Shown piece after piece: positions 42,775 to 50,811 of a stretch of 64,000 nucleotides of DNA. The DNA is taken from assembly GCA_958423465.1 (NCBI GenBank), contig CATZRD010000001.1:62001-126000 (forward strand), written 5' to 3'. This DNA comes from an uncultured Oscillospiraceae bacterium. GTDB lineage: Bacteria; Bacillota; Clostridia; Oscillospirales; Oscillospiraceae. Below the pieces are notes generated by a model. The model did not search any database. It saw only the letters and a list, made by a program, of their open reading frames with translations, and was not told the origin of the DNA. Numbering within the stretch: the first letter of the stretch is position 1; the number at the start of each line of letters is the position of its first letter. A program made the position numbers and the translations under genes.

Positions 42775-43200
42775 TCAGCCGTTGCAGTTACCGTGGCGGC
42801 ACTCGTGGCCCTGGCCGCCGTGGTGGCCGCAGGAGCCGCAGTCGTGGCCCTCCCCCTCGTGATGGTGGTTGCAGACGGTGTCGGGGTCGAACCGCAGGGA
42901 GCCGTTCAGAAACGCCTCCACCGCTTGATCCGCCATGCCGATGACGCCGGGATAGAGCATGATGCCCTGCTCCATGAGGGCGGCCCGGGCGCCGCCGCCG
43001 ATGCCGCCGCAGATGAGCACGTCGGCCTTCATCTGGGCCAGGAGGGCGGCCAGAGCGCCGTGGCCGGTACCGTTGGTGGGCAGGGTGACAGAGCTGACCA
43101 CCCTGCCATTTTCCACCTGATAGAGCTTGAACTGCTCAGTGTGGCCGAAGTGCTGGAAGATCTGGCCGTTTTCCTTGTCGTAGGTGACCGCGATACGCAT
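42775..43200 (-). CDS. NifX/NifB-type dinitrogenase iron-molybdenum cofactor domain protein with Cys/His-rich tail
   Basis: 141 aa from ATG 43200 (MRIAVTYDKENGQIFQHFGH; AAGGA upstream). Residues 1-~105 are a NifX/NafY-like domain with GHTEQFKLYQV and ADVLICGGIGGGARAAL, known to bind FeMo-cofactor precursors or related clusters. The last ~30 residues are dense in His and Cys (NHHHEGEGHDCGSCGHH, then HECRHGNC), a likely metal-binding extension. No nitrogenase or Mo-cofactor gene is nearby, so it is probably a general metal or cluster carrier. Confidence 0.88.
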   Translation of the reverse strand: MRIAVTYDKENGQIFQHFGHTEQFKLYQVENGRVVSSVTLPTNGTGHGALAALLAQMKADVLICGGIGGGARAALMEQGIMLYPGVIGMADQAVEAFLNGSLRFDPDTVCNHHHEGEGHDCGSCGHHGGQGHECRHGNCNG

Positions 43201-43252
43201 AGAAGCATCCTTCTTTCCTGAAAATTTATTGCAGAATACTTTCTTGATCCCA

Positions 43253-43320
43253 GCGCGAAACACGGTTTCGCGCCAAAAGTTTTTCCTTTGAGTCTTTCCT
43301 TTTTTCAAAAAGGAAAGACT
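43253..43320 (-). repeat. Composite intergenic repeat element (two hairpins)
   Basis: Reading the minus strand from valS: AGTCTTTCCTTTTT/AAAAAGGAAAGACT (perfect 14-bp stem, 43291-43320), a linker with AAAACTTTTGG, then GCGCGAAAC/GTTTCGCGC (43253-43273). The first hairpin lies seven bases after the valS stop and may act as a terminator although no T tract follows. A related layout occurs at 62794-62880. Confidence 0.6.
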
Positions 43321-43326
43321 GTATTC

Positions 43327-45981
43327 CTACTTGCCCAGCGCCTCCAGAGACGCGGTGAGCTGGGCGATGAGGGCCCGGAGCTTTTCCGCCTGGTCCCGCT
43401 GGTTCTGGACGATGTGGGCGGGAGCCTTGGAGGTGAATGCCTCGTTGGAGAGCTTGCTCTCGATGCCTTTCAGGTGTCCCTCGGCCTTGGCCTTCTCCTT
43501 GGCCAGGCGTGCCCGCCCGGCGTCCAGATCCACCAGCTCCGCCAGGGGCATAAAGAGCCGGGCGGCGTGGGTGATGACCTCCACCATGCCCTTGCCGCGC
43601 ATCTCGTCGCTGCTGCCGGCCTCCCCGGCGGGGATCACCTCCACCTCCGAGGCCCCGGCCAGCCTCTTGAAGAAGGGCGCGCCGCTTACAAACACGTCCC
43701 GGTCGGTGGTGGCGATGGTGAGCTGCACCCTCTTGCCGGGGGCCACGTTCATCTCTGACCGGCGGGCGCGGACGGCCCGGATGGCGTCCATCACCAGCTC
43801 CATGGCGTTCTCCTCCTCCGGGAAGGCCAGGGACTCGTCGTACACCGGCCAGGCGCTGGTCATGATAAACGCGCTGTCCTCCCCCGCCAGATGGGGCAGG
43901 GCCTGGTAGATCTCCTCGGTGATGAAGGGCATATAGGGATGCAGCAGCTTCAGCACCTGGATGAGCGCATAGCACAGCACGCTCTGGGCGTTTTCGGCGG
44001 TCTCCGTACACTGGAGGCGGCCCTTGGTCAGCTCGATATACCAGTCGCAGTAGGTGTCCCAGATGAAGTCGTAGATCTTGGCGGAGGCCACGCCCAGCTC
44101 GTAGGCGTCCATGTTCTCCGTAACTTCCCGGATCAGGGTGTTCAGCTTGGAGAGGACCCACTTGTCCTCCAGCTCCAGCTTTTCGGGGAGTCTCACCTCG
44201 TCGATGGTCAGGTTCATCATGACGAAGCGGCTGGCGTTCCAGATCTTGTTGGCGAAGTTGCGCATGGCCTCGCACTTCTCCTCGTAGAAGCGCATATCGT
44301 TGCCGGGGCTGTTGCCGGTGATGAGGTTGAAGCGCAGGGCGTCCGCGCCGTACCGGTCCGCCATCTCCAGGGGATCGATGCCGTTGCCCAGGGACTTGGA
44401 CATTTTGCGGCCCTGGCTGTCCCGGACCAGGCCGTGGATCAGCACCTTCTCAAAGGGATACTTCTTCATCTGCTCGCAGCCGGAGAAGATCATCCGGGCT
44501 ACCCAGAAGAAAATGATGTCGTAGCCCGTCACCAGCACGCTGGTGGGATAGAAGTAGTCCAGCTCCGGGGTCTTGTCCGGCCAGCCCAGGGTGGAGAAGG
44601 GCCACAGGGCGGAAGAGAACCAGGTGTCCAGTACGTCCTCCTCCCGGACGATGTTTTTGCTGCCGCACTTGGCGCAGCAGGCGGGGTCCTCCCGGTCCAC
44701 GGTGATGTGTCCGCAGTCGGAGCAGGTCCAGGCGGGGATCTGGTGGCCCCACCAGAGCTGGCGGGAGATGCACCAGTCATGGACGTTCTCCATCCAGTTG
44801 GTGTAGGTCTTGCTGAACCGCTCGGGGATGAACTGGACCTCGCCGTCCCGGACCACCCGCAGGGCCTCCTTGGCCAGCGGCTCCATCTTCACGAACCACT
44901 GGGCGGAGATGAGAGGCTCCACGTCGCTGCCGCAGCGGTAGCAGGTGCCCACGTTGTGGCTGTAGTCCTCGGTCTTTTCCATGAGGCCCAGGGCCTCCAT
45001 GTCCGCCACCACGGCCTTCCGGGCCTCATAGCGGTCCATGCCGCAGTATTTTCCGCCGTTTTCGTTGATTTTGCCGTTGTCATCGATGACCCGGATGGTG
45101 TCCAGATTGTGCCGCAGGCCCACCTCGAAGTCGTTGGGGTCGTGGGCGGGGGTCATCTTCACGCAGCCGGTGCCGAAGTCCATCTCCACGTAGTCGTCGG
45201 CCACAATGGGGATCTCCCGGTCCATGAGGGGCAGGATGCAGGTCTTGCCCACCAGATGGGCGTAGCGCTCATCGTGGGGGTTCACCGCCACGCCGGTATC
45301 GCCCATCATGGTCTCCGGCCGGGTGGTGGCCACCACCAGATACCCGCTGCCGTCGGCCAGGGGATAGCGCATATGCCAGAGATGGCCGGGCTTGTCCTGG
45401 TACTCCACCTCCGCGTCGCTCAGGGCGGTGACACAGTGGGGGCACCAGTTGATGATGCGGCTGCCCTTGTAAATGAGGCCCTTGTCGTACAGCGCGCAGA
45501 AGGCCTCCCGCACCGCCTTGGAAAGGCCCTCGTCCATGGTGAACCGGGCCCGGTCCCAGTCGGCGGAGATCCCCAGCTTCCGCTGCTGCTCCACGATGCG
45601 GGAGCCGTACTGATTCTTCCACTCCCAGACCCGCTCCAGAAACTTCTCCCGGCCCAGGTCGTATCGGGTAAGGCCCTCCTTCTTCCGCAGCTCCTCCTCC
45701 ACCTTGATCTGGGTGGCGATGCCGGCGTGGTCCGTGCCGGGGAGGTACAGGGCCTCGTAGCCCTGCATCCGCTTATAGCGGATCAGCATATCCTGGAGGG
45801 AATCGTCCATGGCGTGGCCCATGTGGAGCTGGCCGGTGACGTTGGGGGGCGGCATGACGATGGTAAAGGGCTTTTTGTCCGGGTCAGGCTCCGCGTGGAA
45901 GCACCCCGCGTCCAGCCAGGCCTGGTAGATCTTCCCCTCCACCTCCTGGGGCTCATAGGTCTTTGGCAGTTCTTTTCTCAT
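43327..45981 (-). CDS. valS: Valyl-tRNA synthetase
   Basis: Class I aminoacyl-tRNA synthetase that charges tRNA-Val and edits misactivated threonine. 884 aa with PPPNVTGQLHMGHA (HIGH box) near residue 45, an editing domain with GDTGVAVNP near 225, KMSKSLGNG near 525 and a C-terminal coiled coil (about 815-884). Start ATG 45981 has GGAG nine bases upstream. Four CxxC cysteines near 427-450 suggest a zinc-binding insert. Regulated by the upstream T-box. Confidence 0.97.
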   Translation of the reverse strand: MRKELPKTYEPQEVEGKIYQAWLDAGCFHAEPDPDKKPFTIVMPPPNVTGQLHMGHAMDDSLQDMLIRYKRMQGYEALYLPGTDHAGIATQIKVEEELRKKEGLTRYDLGREKFLERVWEWKNQYGSRIVEQQRKLGISADWDRARFTMDEGLSKAVREAFCALYDKGLIYKGSRIINWCPHCVTALSDAEVEYQDKPGHLWHMRYPLADGSGYLVVATTRPETMMGDTGVAVNPHDERYAHLVGKTCILPLMDREIPIVADDYVEMDFGTGCVKMTPAHDPNDFEVGLRHNLDTIRVIDDNGKINENGGKYCGMDRYEARKAVVADMEALGLMEKTEDYSHNVGTCYRCGSDVEPLISAQWFVKMEPLAKEALRVVRDGEVQFIPERFSKTYTNWMENVHDWCISRQLWWGHQIPAWTCSDCGHITVDREDPACCAKCGSKNIVREEDVLDTWFSSALWPFSTLGWPDKTPELDYFYPTSVLVTGYDIIFFWVARMIFSGCEQMKKYPFEKVLIHGLVRDSQGRKMSKSLGNGIDPLEMADRYGADALRFNLITGNSPGNDMRFYEEKCEAMRNFANKIWNASRFVMMNLTIDEVRLPEKLELEDKWVLSKLNTLIREVTENMDAYELGVASAKIYDFIWDTYCDWYIELTKGRLQCTETAENAQSVLCYALIQVLKLLHPYMPFITEEIYQALPHLAGEDSAFIMTSAWPVYDESLAFPEEENAMELVMDAIRAVRARRSEMNVAPGKRVQLTIATTDRDVFVSGAPFFKRLAGASEVEVIPAGEAGSSDEMRGKGMVEVITHAARLFMPLAELVDLDAGRARLAKEKAKAEGHLKGIESKLSNEAFTSKAPAHIVQNQRDQAEKLRALIAQLTASLEALGK

Positions 45982-46003
45982 GTTGACACTCCTTTTCCGG
46001 GGC

Positions 46004-46263
46004 AAAAAAATCGCCCCGAGCTGATTTGCTCAGGGCGAATCATCATCGATCCGCGGTACCACCTGAATTCCCCCGGAAAAGCTCCGGGGACGCTCTTGCC
46101 TCTGTAACGGGAGGACCCGCCGGCGTCTACTGGGAGCGGCTGCGCTCCGTTGGGGCCGAGGCTCCGGGACGACCTTCCGCGCCGGTGGGGACCGCCTTGC
46201 ACCGAACCGGCGGCTCTCTGTACCCTGGGAGGACGCGTACTCCTTCCCTTCCATGCCTTTTAC
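46004..46263 (-). promoter_or_regulatory. T-box leader of valS (tRNA-sensing attenuator)
   Basis: The conserved T-box AGGTGGTACCGCG is at 46064-46052. Downstream, a terminator stem TCGCCCTGAG/CTCGGGGCGA (46011-46038) is followed by seven T. Stem I apical sequence CAGAGAGCCG lies near 46219-46210. A GTC at 46173-46171 is the best candidate valine specifier, but I did not fold the RNA. Uncharged tRNA-Val would favour the antiterminator and valS expression. Confidence 0.93.
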
Positions 46264-46269
46264 CCTATC

Positions 46270-46298
46270 AGTATACGCAAAACCCCCGGCTTTGTCAA
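46270..46298 (-). promoter_or_regulatory. Sigma-A-type promoter of the valS T-box leader
   Basis: Minus strand TTGACA (-35), 17-base spacer, TATACT (-10), a near-consensus promoter placed just after the sigE stop. Confidence 0.85.
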
Positions 46299-46305
46299 GG
46301 CCGCC

Positions 46306-47013
46306 TCAGCTCATTTTCAGGATCTCCCGCTTCAGCCGGCCGATGATCCGCTTCTCCAGCCGGGAGATGTAGCTCTGAGAGATGCCCAGCAGGTCCGCCA
46401 CCTCCTTCTGGGTCCGTTCCCGCCGCCCCTCCAGACCGAAGCGCAGGGTGATGATCTCCCGCTCCCGGCTGCTGAGCTTGGCGATGGCGGCGTCCAGAAG
46501 CTGCCGGTCCACGTCCGCCTCGATGGGCCGCATGACGGTGTCCGCCTCGGTGCCCAGCACGTCGCTGAGCAGCAGCTCGTTGCCGTCCCAGTCCGTGTTC
46601 AGCGGTTCGTCCAGGCTCACCTCGTTGCGCTGGGAGGCGTTTTTCCGGAGATACATGAGGATCTCGTTTTCAATGCACCGGCTGGCGTAGGTGGCCAGCT
46701 TGATGTTCCGGTCGCAGCGGTAGGTGCCCACCGCCTTGATGAGGCCGATGGTGCCGATGGAGATCAGGTCCTCGATGTTGATTCCCGTGTTCTCGAACCG
46801 CCGGGCGATGTACACCACCAGCCGGAGGTTCCGCTCGATGAGGGTCTGGCGCACCGCCTCCTCCCCGGACTCCAGCCGGCCCAGCAGCTCTGCCTCCTCC
46901 TCCCGGGTGAGAGGCGGCGGCAGAGTGTCGCTGCCGCCGATATAGTGGACGCTCTCCCGGGGCAAAAGCCGCAGCAGCAGCTTTCGGATGATCGCCAGCA
47001 GCTTACGCGGCAT
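46306..47013 (-). CDS. sigE: RNA polymerase sporulation sigma factor SigE precursor
   Basis: 235 aa. The first ~28 residues form the hydrophobic/basic pro-sequence, ending VHYIGGSDTLPPPL, which matches the pro-sigma-E cleavage region. Regions 2 (LRLVVYIARRFENTGINIED, IGLIKAVGTY) and 4 (TQKEVADLLGISQSYISRLEKR) follow. Preceded by the processing protease gene spoIIGA with an 11-base overlap. Controls early mother-cell sporulation genes. Confidence 0.96.
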   Translation of the reverse strand: MPRKLLAIIRKLLLRLLPRESVHYIGGSDTLPPPLTREEEAELLGRLESGEEAVRQTLIERNLRLVVYIARRFENTGINIEDLISIGTIGLIKAVGTYRCDRNIKLATYASRCIENEILMYLRKNASQRNEVSLDEPLNTDWDGNELLLSDVLGTEADTVMRPIEADVDRQLLDAAIAKLSSREREIITLRFGLEGRRERTQKEVADLLGISQSYISRLEKRIIGRLKREILKMS

Positions 47014-47863
47014 AACGCGCCTCCTTTCCCCCCTGACCGCCCCAGAGAGCGGCGTACCCTCCGGTCTCCGTCAGGGCTGCGGGGGCCAGCGCCACCGTCA
47101 GGCGGCCCGGGTCCTCCCCTCCCAGAAGGGCGGCGTCCGCCGTGAAGCACAGCAGCAGCCCCTGCTCCACGCCTACCGCCCGGTAGGGCATCAGCCGGAA
47201 CCGGCCCTGGGGCAGCCTGGCCAGCACCGCCGCCGCCCCCTCCGCCTCCAGCCGGGCCAGAGCCTGCCGCTCCTCCCGGCTCCACAGGGGAGCCAGGGCC
47301 TCCCACCAGACGGTAAGGACCGGGTCCCCTGTCACCGGATCGGAGAGGGTGTGGCCGGTATCCAGCAGGGCGGCCAGCCGGGCGGTCCTGCCTCCCCGGG
47401 AGATCTTCACCGGCAGCAGCCTGCCCTCCGCCGCCTGCCGGGCGCCGCCCTGGAGGAAGAGGGAGAGAAGCAGATAGGTCCCTCCGCCCACCAGGAGAAA
47501 GACGCGCCAGTTCAGCGCCCCCAAAAGCTCCAGGCCGCCGCTGTCCTCCAGCAGCCGAAGGACCGCCATCAGCGCGCCTCCCATGGCGCAGGAGACGGCG
47601 TAAAAGAGCAGCGCCAGCCTGGGGCAGCCCCGCCGCAGGCCGAAGGCCGCCGCCGTTACCGCCAGCGCCGCCATAAGCTGACCGAAAAAGCCCCCCAGCG
47701 CGGCCAGGGGCGGCAGGGCGCAGAGCACGCCGTAAACGCCTCCCAGCCCCGCCGCCGGCAGCAGCCGCCGGGGCCGGGGAACCTGCCCCGCCAGACGGCC
47801 GGCGGTCCACAGGGCCGCCCAGTCCGCCAGGGCGTTCAGCAGAAAGATCAGATCGATGTACAT
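47003..47863 (-). CDS. spoIIGA: Sigma-E processing peptidase SpoIIGA
   Basis: 286 aa: five or six N-terminal transmembrane helices (MYIDLIFLLNALADWAAL first) and a C-terminal aspartic-protease-like domain with LLDTGHTLSDPVTGDPV near 165, the family catalytic motif. It removes the SigE pro-sequence on a forespore signal. GGAGGTGGCGGC precedes the ATG. Confidence 0.94.
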   Translation of the reverse strand: MYIDLIFLLNALADWAALWTAGRLAGQVPRPRRLLPAAGLGGVYGVLCALPPLAALGGFFGQLMAALAVTAAAFGLRRGCPRLALLFYAVSCAMGGALMAVLRLLEDSGGLELLGALNWRVFLLVGGGTYLLLSLFLQGGARQAAEGRLLPVKISRGGRTARLAALLDTGHTLSDPVTGDPVLTVWWEALAPLWSREERQALARLEAEGAAAVLARLPQGRFRLMPYRAVGVEQGLLLCFTADAALLGGEDPGRLTVALAPAALTETGGYAALWGGQGGKEARYAA

Positions 47864-47893
47864 GCCGCCACCTCCATGTGTTTCACAGAGAGC

Positions 47894-47923
47894 AGTATAG
47901 TCTGTCCCCGGGGAAAAAGCAGT
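47894..47923 (-). promoter_or_regulatory. Possible spoIIGA-sigE promoter
   Basis: Minus strand TATACT (47899-47894) about 30 bases before spoIIGA. A poor TCCGAC lies about 22 bases upstream; wide spacing would recall the Spo0A-activated B. subtilis spoIIG promoter. No clear 0A box was found. Confidence 0.3.
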
Positions 47924-47960
47924 CGGAACCAGGGACGGGACAAAAAAGAGGCGGGGGCGG

Positions 47961-48000
47961 AAAAAGCAGGAGGGCCGGAGCGCGCGCTCCGGCCCTCCTG
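47961..48000 (-). terminator. Terminator after the endonuclease/exonuclease/phosphatase gene
   Basis: CAGGAGGGCCGGAGCG and CGCTCCGGCCCTCCTG form a perfect 16-bp stem; the minus strand continues CTTTTT. It lies ten bases after the stop at 48010. Confidence 0.9.
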
Positions 48001-48009
48001 CGGCCTGCG

Positions 48010-49095
48010 TCAGTTCAGGGTGAGATCCAGATATACCGGGTTGTGGTCGCTCCAGCGGAAGCCGGTGTCCTGGACCCGGGCCGCCTCCACGGCCACGTTG
48101 GCGGAGACGATGAAGCCGTCCACCGTCACCTGGTAGTTGTCCGGTCCGTAGGGCCGGTCGGCGTTGCGGCAGGAGGCCACAGGGGCCTCGCCGTCAAAGG
48201 GGGCCACGATAGCCAGCCCCTCCGGGATGAGTTCCGGCGGGATGGCCTGGGCCCAGGTGTAATCCGGGCCGGAGACGCCGAAGATCTCGTCGGAATTACC
48301 CAGCAGGTCCTTGTTGAAGTCCCCGCCGGCCACGGCCCAGTTCCCAGCCTCGTACTCCGCCAGCATATCGGCAAAGAGCATCTTCAGCTGCTCCTCAGCG
48401 ATCTTGCCGTCGGAGGTGTAAGCGGAGAGATGAAGGTTGTAGAGGACCAGCTCCCCGCCGCCGTCCACCGGGATCCGGCTGACGGAGTAGCACCGGTCCA
48501 GATCCACCAGCTTCATGACCCCCTCCTCGATGGGGAGGCTCCGCCGCAGGGCGGAGGCGATGGGATACCGGGACATGGTGAGCTGGCCCGCCCGGTTGGC
48601 CCCGTGGGGCTCCAGCAGGGGCCAGAAGAGATAGGGACTGTCGTAGTTCTGGGCAAAGACCGCCGGCCCGAAGCCCGGCAGCAGGGACTGTATGTACGCC
48701 TTCTCGTCCACATGATGGCTGCGGGTGCCGTCCACGTCCACCTCCTGGAGCAGCAGAAAATCCGGCTCCAGGGCCCTGGCCGCCTCAATGGCGCCCCCCA
48801 CGTTCTCATGGACGGCGCTCACCGACCGGGCGCGGCTCTCCGTGCCCCCGTCCATGAAGAAGCTGTAGTCGTCGCTGTAGGCGCCGAAGCCGATGTTATA
48901 GCTCACCACCCGGTAGGTCTCCCCTGCCGCCGGCATGGCTTCGGCAAGGGCGCCGCCCTCCACCTCCAGGGGCAGGTTGTCCCCCAGCCGGTCATAGTCG
49001 ATGAACACATAGGCCACATAGCCTCCCACCGCCAGCACCAGGACCAGCAGAGCGCACAGCAGGATCTTCACTCCTCGTTTAACTGCCTTTTTCAT
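48010..49095 (-). CDS. Endonuclease/exonuclease/phosphatase family protein, membrane-anchored
   Basis: 361 aa. One N-terminal membrane helix (ILLCALLVLVLAVGGYVAYV, about 11-30) leaves the rest outside the cytoplasm. The EEP fold shows VSYNIGFGAY near 64, LLLQEVDVDG near 115, GGDFNKDLL near 265 and a final WSDHNPVYLD. The catalytic Glu, Asp and His are in place. Substrate may be a phosphodiester in nucleic acid or lipid; not determinable here. Confidence 0.88.
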   Translation of the reverse strand: MKKAVKRGVKILLCALLVLVLAVGGYVAYVFIDYDRLGDNLPLEVEGGALAEAMPAAGETYRVVSYNIGFGAYSDDYSFFMDGGTESRARSVSAVHENVGGAIEAARALEPDFLLLQEVDVDGTRSHHVDEKAYIQSLLPGFGPAVFAQNYDSPYLFWPLLEPHGANRAGQLTMSRYPIASALRRSLPIEEGVMKLVDLDRCYSVSRIPVDGGGELVLYNLHLSAYTSDGKIAEEQLKMLFADMLAEYEAGNWAVAGGDFNKDLLGNSDEIFGVSGPDYTWAQAIPPELIPEGLAIVAPFDGEAPVASCRNADRPYGPDNYQVTVDGFIVSANVAVEAARVQDTGFRWSDHNPVYLDLTLN

Positions 49096-49544
49096 CCGGG
49101 TATCCGCTCCTTTCCCGTGATCTCCCGTACATCCAGACGGTACACCGCCGTTTTGTCCAGAGACGACGCCGCGTAGGCGTCAAAATCCGGCAGATCCGCC
49201 GGACAGTACCGGGCGGTAATGGCCTTCAGGGCCTGGCGCTTCTCCAAAACGTCCTCCACCGGGGAGACGATCCCCCGCAGAACGGCGCTGGCGTAGGCCA
49301 CGGAAAACCGGGCCGGACCGCTCCTGGCCACCGCCGTCAGGGCCGCCTCCGGCCACCTGGCGATACAGTCCAGCTTCTTTCCCTCCGGGGCGCAGTGGAA
49401 GTAGACCGTTTCCCCTACCCGGGCCGGACTGACAGGCACGCCGTAGCCTCCCTCTCCGTCCCGCAGGGACAGGACCGCGTAGGGCGCTCCATCAAAGGCC
49501 GCCCAGGCGAAATCCGCGTCCCGCTCTCTGTCTTTTCTGCGCAT
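49092..49544 (-). CDS. Pyridoxamine 5'-phosphate oxidase family (flavin-binding split barrel) protein
   Basis: 150 aa. APYAVLSLRDGEGGYGVPVS near 20, VYFHCAPEGKKLDCI near 47 and a C-terminal KAITARYCP resemble the NimA/PNPOx-like FMN-binding group often annotated as nitroimidazole-resistance-like proteins. Coupled by ATGA to the EEP gene. Activity not predictable. Confidence 0.85.
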   Translation of the reverse strand: MRRKDRERDADFAWAAFDGAPYAVLSLRDGEGGYGVPVSPARVGETVYFHCAPEGKKLDCIARWPEAALTAVARSGPARFSVAYASAVLRGIVSPVEDVLEKRQALKAITARYCPADLPDFDAYAASSLDKTAVYRLDVREITGKERIPG

Positions 49545-49570
49545 GATCCTCCCTCCCCTCGCCTTCCGGG

Positions 49571-50809
49571 TCAGCTTTTGGCCGACAGGTCCCGGTAGAT
49601 CCGCAGAATGCTCCCCGCCGGGACCGGACGGGGCAGGCGCATATGAAAGACCATCTGGGGGGTCCTCGGCTCCAAAAGCGGCAGCCCGTCCCCGTCGGTC
49701 ATGGCTCCGGCGGCGAAGGTCTGGGCGGGCACGTCCGGCCCCACCAGCTCCAGCTCGTCCCCCTCCCGGAACTTGTTCCGGAGGGACAGCTCCGCCAGTC
49801 CTCCGCTGTCACATCTGGTGACAAGGGCAACCACCTGCCACTCCCTGATATACCGGGCGTCCTCGTAGTACTGCCCCGGCTGGCCGTAGTAGAAGCCGGT
49901 GGAGTAGTGGCGGTGGCTCACCCGCTCCACCTCCCGCCGCCAGACCGGGTCCGCCGGCCGGCCGGCGAAGCCGTCGTCGATGGCGTGGCGGTAGGCGGCG
50001 GTGACGCAGGCGGCGTAGTAGGCGCTCTTGGCCCGGCCCTCGATCTTCAGGCTGTCCAGACCCGCGGCCATCAGGTCCGGGATGTGGTCGATCATGCACA
50101 TATCCCGGGAGTTCATGATATAGGCGCCTTTTTCGTCCTCGAATACCGGGAAATATTCCCCGGGCCGCTTTTCCTCCATGAGGTAGTACTGGTAGCGGCA
50201 GGGCTGGGCGCAGGCCCCCCGGCCCGCGTCCCGGCCGGTCATATAGTTGCTCAGCAGGCACCGGCCAGAGTAGCTGACGCACATGGCCCCGTGGACAAAA
50301 GCCTCGATCTCCAGATCCCGGGGCGTTTTCTCCCGTAGGACCCGGATCTCCTCCAGGCTCAGCTCCCGGGCCAGGATCACCCGCTTGGCCCCCAGGTCGT
50401 ACCAGGCCCGGGCGGAGGCGTAGTTGGACACTCCCGCCTGGGTGCTCACATGGCGCTCACACCGGGGAGCGTACTTTTCCGCCAGGGCAAAGGCCCCCAG
50501 ATCCGCCAGGATCAACGCGTCCGCCCCGGCGTCCTGGAGCCGCTCCAGGTACGCCGGCAGCCGGTCCGCCTCGTCATTGCGGGGCATGGTGTTCACCGTC
50601 ACATGGACCCGGACCCCGTGGTCGTGGGCGAAGGCCACCGCCCGGGGCAGCTCCTCCGGGGAGAAGTTCCCGGCAAAGGAGCGCATACCGAACTGCTCCC
50701 CCGCCAGGTACACGGCGTCCGCCCCGTAGAGCACCGCCATGCGCAGCTTCTCCATGTCCCCCGCCGGAGCCAGCAGCTCCGGCTTTTTCTTGATAAGGTC
50801 CTCCCCCAT
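49571..50809 (-). CDS. Peptidase U32 family protein (tRNA hydroxylation TrhP/YrrO-like)
   Basis: 412 aa starting with the PELLAPAGDMEKLRMAVLYG motif near 9, and the U32 signature EAFVHGAMCVSYSGRCLLSN near 168 followed by GACAQPCRYQY. Some family members (TrhP/YrrN-YrrO, RlhA) hydroxylate RNA with prephenate and an iron-sulfur centre rather than cut proteins. In Clostridia it commonly follows mltG, as here; the stop of mltG and this start are two bases apart. Confidence 0.9.
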   Translation of the reverse strand: MGEDLIKKKPELLAPAGDMEKLRMAVLYGADAVYLAGEQFGMRSFAGNFSPEELPRAVAFAHDHGVRVHVTVNTMPRNDEADRLPAYLERLQDAGADALILADLGAFALAEKYAPRCERHVSTQAGVSNYASARAWYDLGAKRVILARELSLEEIRVLREKTPRDLEIEAFVHGAMCVSYSGRCLLSNYMTGRDAGRGACAQPCRYQYYLMEEKRPGEYFPVFEDEKGAYIMNSRDMCMIDHIPDLMAAGLDSLKIEGRAKSAYYAACVTAAYRHAIDDGFAGRPADPVWRREVERVSHRHYSTGFYYGQPGQYYEDARYIREWQVVALVTRCDSGGLAELSLRNKFREGDELELVGPDVPAQTFAAGAMTDGDGLPLLEPRTPQMVFHMRLPRPVPAGSILRIYRDLSAKS

Positions 50810-50811
50810 GG

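Noticed and set aside
43891..46107. 738-residue open frame on the plus strand
   Set aside because: It is the antisense of valS; composition is typical of a shadow frame and no family motif is seen.
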